Part shown: positions 62,727 through 64,000 of the stretch, piece by piece
Numbering within the stretch: position 1 is the first letter of the stretch
Layout of the letters: the number at the start of each line of letters is the position of its first letter
NCBI RefSeq assembly: GCF_900605495.1
Contig: NZ_LR027603.1
Location: 1,613,997-1,677,996, forward strand
Source of the DNA: Bacilliculturomica massiliensis
Lineage (GTDB): Bacteria; Bacillota; Clostridia; Peptostreptococcales; Anaerovoracaceae
Reading direction: 5' to 3'
DNA: 64,000 nucleotides
The notes under the pieces: generated by a model
The model's input: only the letters and a program-made list of their open reading frames with translations
Databases searched by the model: none
What the model was told of the DNA's origin: nothing
Program-made: the position numbers and the translations under genes

Positions 62727-63085
62727 TAAAAAAATCCCTGAGCCAAATGACTCAGGGACGATCTGTACGAAACCGTGGTACCACCCTGCTGACGTCCGCG
62801 CCGCCTGCTGTAAAATACAGCCGGCCGCAGCCGCCGCTTCCATCCGTATAACGCCCGGCCCGCGGATCTTCCTACCGGTCCCCTCTGCCTGCTGATCGGC
62901 AGAATGAGTCCCTTTCAGAAAACCGGCTCCGGAGTGATCTTCCCGACGCCGCTTCCCCGCGTCCTCTCACCATACGGACGCTTCTCTGTAAAGTCTGCCT
63001 GCGGGGTACTGTCTCCCTCATCGCCATTTTCTCTATTCACCGGCGCGTCTTTTTATCAAGACCCGCGCCGCGCTAACATTTTCAG
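62727..63085 (-). promoter_or_regulatory. T-box riboswitch upstream of ileS
   Basis: On the minus strand the T-box GGTGGTACCACGG (62773-62785) is followed by the terminator CCCTGAG...CTCAGGGATTTTTTT (62727-62758). Stem I begins near 63085 and carries GGAAGATCACTCC with ATC at 62936-62938, an isoleucine codon in the expected place. About 280 bases separate the terminator from the ileS ATG; that part holds no clear gene. Confidence 0.93.
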
Positions 63086-63161
63086 TATATGACACGTCCT
63101 GGCCGCAGTCAAGGATAATTTCAACATTTTCCGCGATCTTTCCGCTCCCCGGAGGGATGCT

Positions 63162-63917
63162 TCATTTCACGATCCTCCACTCCTCCAGCCCTTTCTCCAT
63201 CTCAATTTCATTTTCCGCCGAACTCTCTGCGGCATACGCCAGCTCCCAGTCCGGGCCGCTGCGATCCTCACCGTCCCACTGCGTTCCATGCCAGTCCCAG
63301 ACCTCCGCTCTGCTTATCATGGTCTCCAGATCAGGATCGTATACGCAGATCTGACGGATCGGCCGCAGTTTTTTATCTTCATATTTTAAATACAGCTCAG
63401 TGTAAGCGAACGCGCTGCCGTGAACAAATTCCTTCACGATGCCGGTATCACGGTCGAAACGGGGATTGCACAGTCCTGACAGCGCCGGATCCTCCAAAAA
63501 CCTGCCGGAGACGTCGTCCCACGTGTAGACAGAATACCACCCATTCTGAGCGCCGGCGGACCGCAGAACGAAAAAATCCCGCAGTCCGTCAAAATTCACG
63601 TCTTCCGTCCGATAATCATCGGAGACGCCTTCCGCCGTCTGCTGTCCCGTCTCTTTTCCGTTCTCATAAATATGGATGGTAAAACTCCATGCCATATCCA
63701 TTTCTCCGTCCTGCTCTCTATCGAAGGGAGCTGAAACATCCACAGAAAAGGCATGGACGCCATCGCCCACCGGGATCTGAGATTCCTCAGGGCTGCCTGC
63801 GCCCCCTCCGCCCAGCTGGCCCGGAGCCCTCTTCTCATCCCTGATGTCCTGTGCGACGCTTAAAACAAGAAATACGATACAAAAAACGATAGAGTATAAG
63901 ATCAGCCGTTTTTTCAT
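63162..63917 (-). CDS. Membrane-anchored extracytoplasmic protein of unknown function
   Basis: 251 residues. An uncleaved or signal-type N-terminal helix (LILYSIVFCIVFLVLSVA) is followed by a Gly-rich linker (GQLGGGGAGSPEESQ) and a ~200-residue beta-rich domain. DVNFDGLRDFFVL near 110 resembles the Asp-rich FG-GAP/dockerin-like calcium loops of repeat proteins. GGAGAAG precedes the ATG, 10 bases after the upstream partial gene. No family assigned with certainty. Confidence 0.7.
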   Translation of the reverse strand: MKKRLILYSIVFCIVFLVLSVAQDIRDEKRAPGQLGGGGAGSPEESQIPVGDGVHAFSVDVSAPFDREQDGEMDMAWSFTIHIYENGKETGQQTAEGVSDDYRTEDVNFDGLRDFFVLRSAGAQNGWYSVYTWDDVSGRFLEDPALSGLCNPRFDRDTGIVKEFVHGSAFAYTELYLKYEDKKLRPIRQICVYDPDLETMISRAEVWDWHGTQWDGEDRSGPDWELAYAAESSAENEIEMEKGLEEWRIVK

Positions 63918-63927
63918 GTTCTTCTCC

Positions 63928-64000
63928 TCAACAGCGCTTCAGACGCCGAAGCACGTCGTACACCACAGAAGAGCTGTAGCCAAGCCCTGCCAGCCGGCGG
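63928..64000 (-). CDS. C-terminal end of a gene, possibly recX
   Basis: The last 24 codons before TGA at 63928 read RRLAGLGYSSSVVYDVLRRL plus KRC. The pattern arginine-glycine-aromatic followed by an amphipathic helix is how many RecX proteins (RecA modulators) end. Too little is visible to be sure. Confidence 0.4.
   Translation of the reverse strand, partial: RRLAGLGYSSSVVYDVLRRLKRC

Overview
This 64 kb window reads as one continuous chromosomal stretch from a GC-rich (my rough estimate is mid-50s percent) anaerobic Firmicute of class Clostridia. The reasons are the plsX-rnc-smc-ftsY block, two T-box controlled aminoacyl-tRNA synthetase genes, a HutP homologue, a PdaA/PdaB-type polysaccharide deacetylase, a butyryl/4-hydroxybutyrate-type CoA-transferase, a B12 mutase with its GlmL/MutL partner, and consistently strong AGGAGG ribosome binding sites. 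An amino-acid-fermenting lineage such as Anaerovoracaceae is my guess, not something the sequence proves. I see no rRNA, tRNA, CRISPR array, insertion sequence or prophage. Almost all genes lie on the minus strand; the plus-strand exceptions are the MATE exporter, the class A PBP, the GntR regulator and the Xre regulator.

Layout, left to right. 1-3.4 kb: a minus-strand operon of unknown membrane proteins ending in a divergent SecA-like ATPase cut by the window edge. 3.7-5.6 kb: an ECF sigma factor, its membrane anti-sigma partner and a small secreted protein, in AT-rich DNA. 5.9-10.8 kb: an SLH-anchored M3 peptidase, a MATE exporter and two small unknown genes. 11.4-22.4 kb: a sigma-54 module with two FAD-linked 2-hydroxyacid oxidases, an aminotransferase, a PAS-AAA-Fis activator, a TRAP transporter, a creatinase/M24-like hydrolase and a methyltransferase. 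Three sites with exact GG-N10-GC spacing (14.1, 21.5 and 22.5 kb) precede the aminotransferase/oxidase operon, the TRAP operon and the methyltransferase. 22.6-25.0 kb: hutP followed by a split purine end-pathway (PurO-type cyclohydrolase plus stand-alone AICAR formyltransferase). 25.5-29.0 kb: a class A PBP.

29.2-34.6 kb: a compact B12 module. It holds a single-chain B12-dependent mutase of unknown substrate, the GlmL/MutL ATPase, a YkvI-type permease and a divergent GntR regulator with operator-like 7-bp repeats in the mutase leader. This and the sigma-54 regulon are the best candidates for undescribed catabolic systems. 34.7-36.9 kb: a secreted EreA/ChaN-like protein and a GNAT enzyme. 37-43.4 kb: ftsY, smc, rnc, plsX. 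43.5-49.6 kb: an SSB-like protein, a deacetylase, a CoA-transferase, a GNAT enzyme, a lipid kinase and folC. 49.6-52.7 kb: valS with its T-box. 52.8-58.3 kb: a divergent cis-prenyltransferase, a GHL10 glycosidase, a candidate small RNA, an Xre regulator, a DUF362-ferredoxin protein and a PPC-domain protein. 58.3-59.3 kb: a minisatellite-rich intergenic region. 59.3-63.1 kb: ileS (type 2) with its T-box. The window closes with a secreted protein and a possible recX tail.

How the parts may work together (inference): the sigma-54 activator appears to sense a metabolite through its PAS domain and to switch on uptake (TRAP), hydrolysis (M24-like), transamination and FAD-dependent oxidation of a small organic or amino acid. 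The GntR module would import and isomerise another carbon skeleton with B12. The CoA-transferase fits the end of such fermentations.
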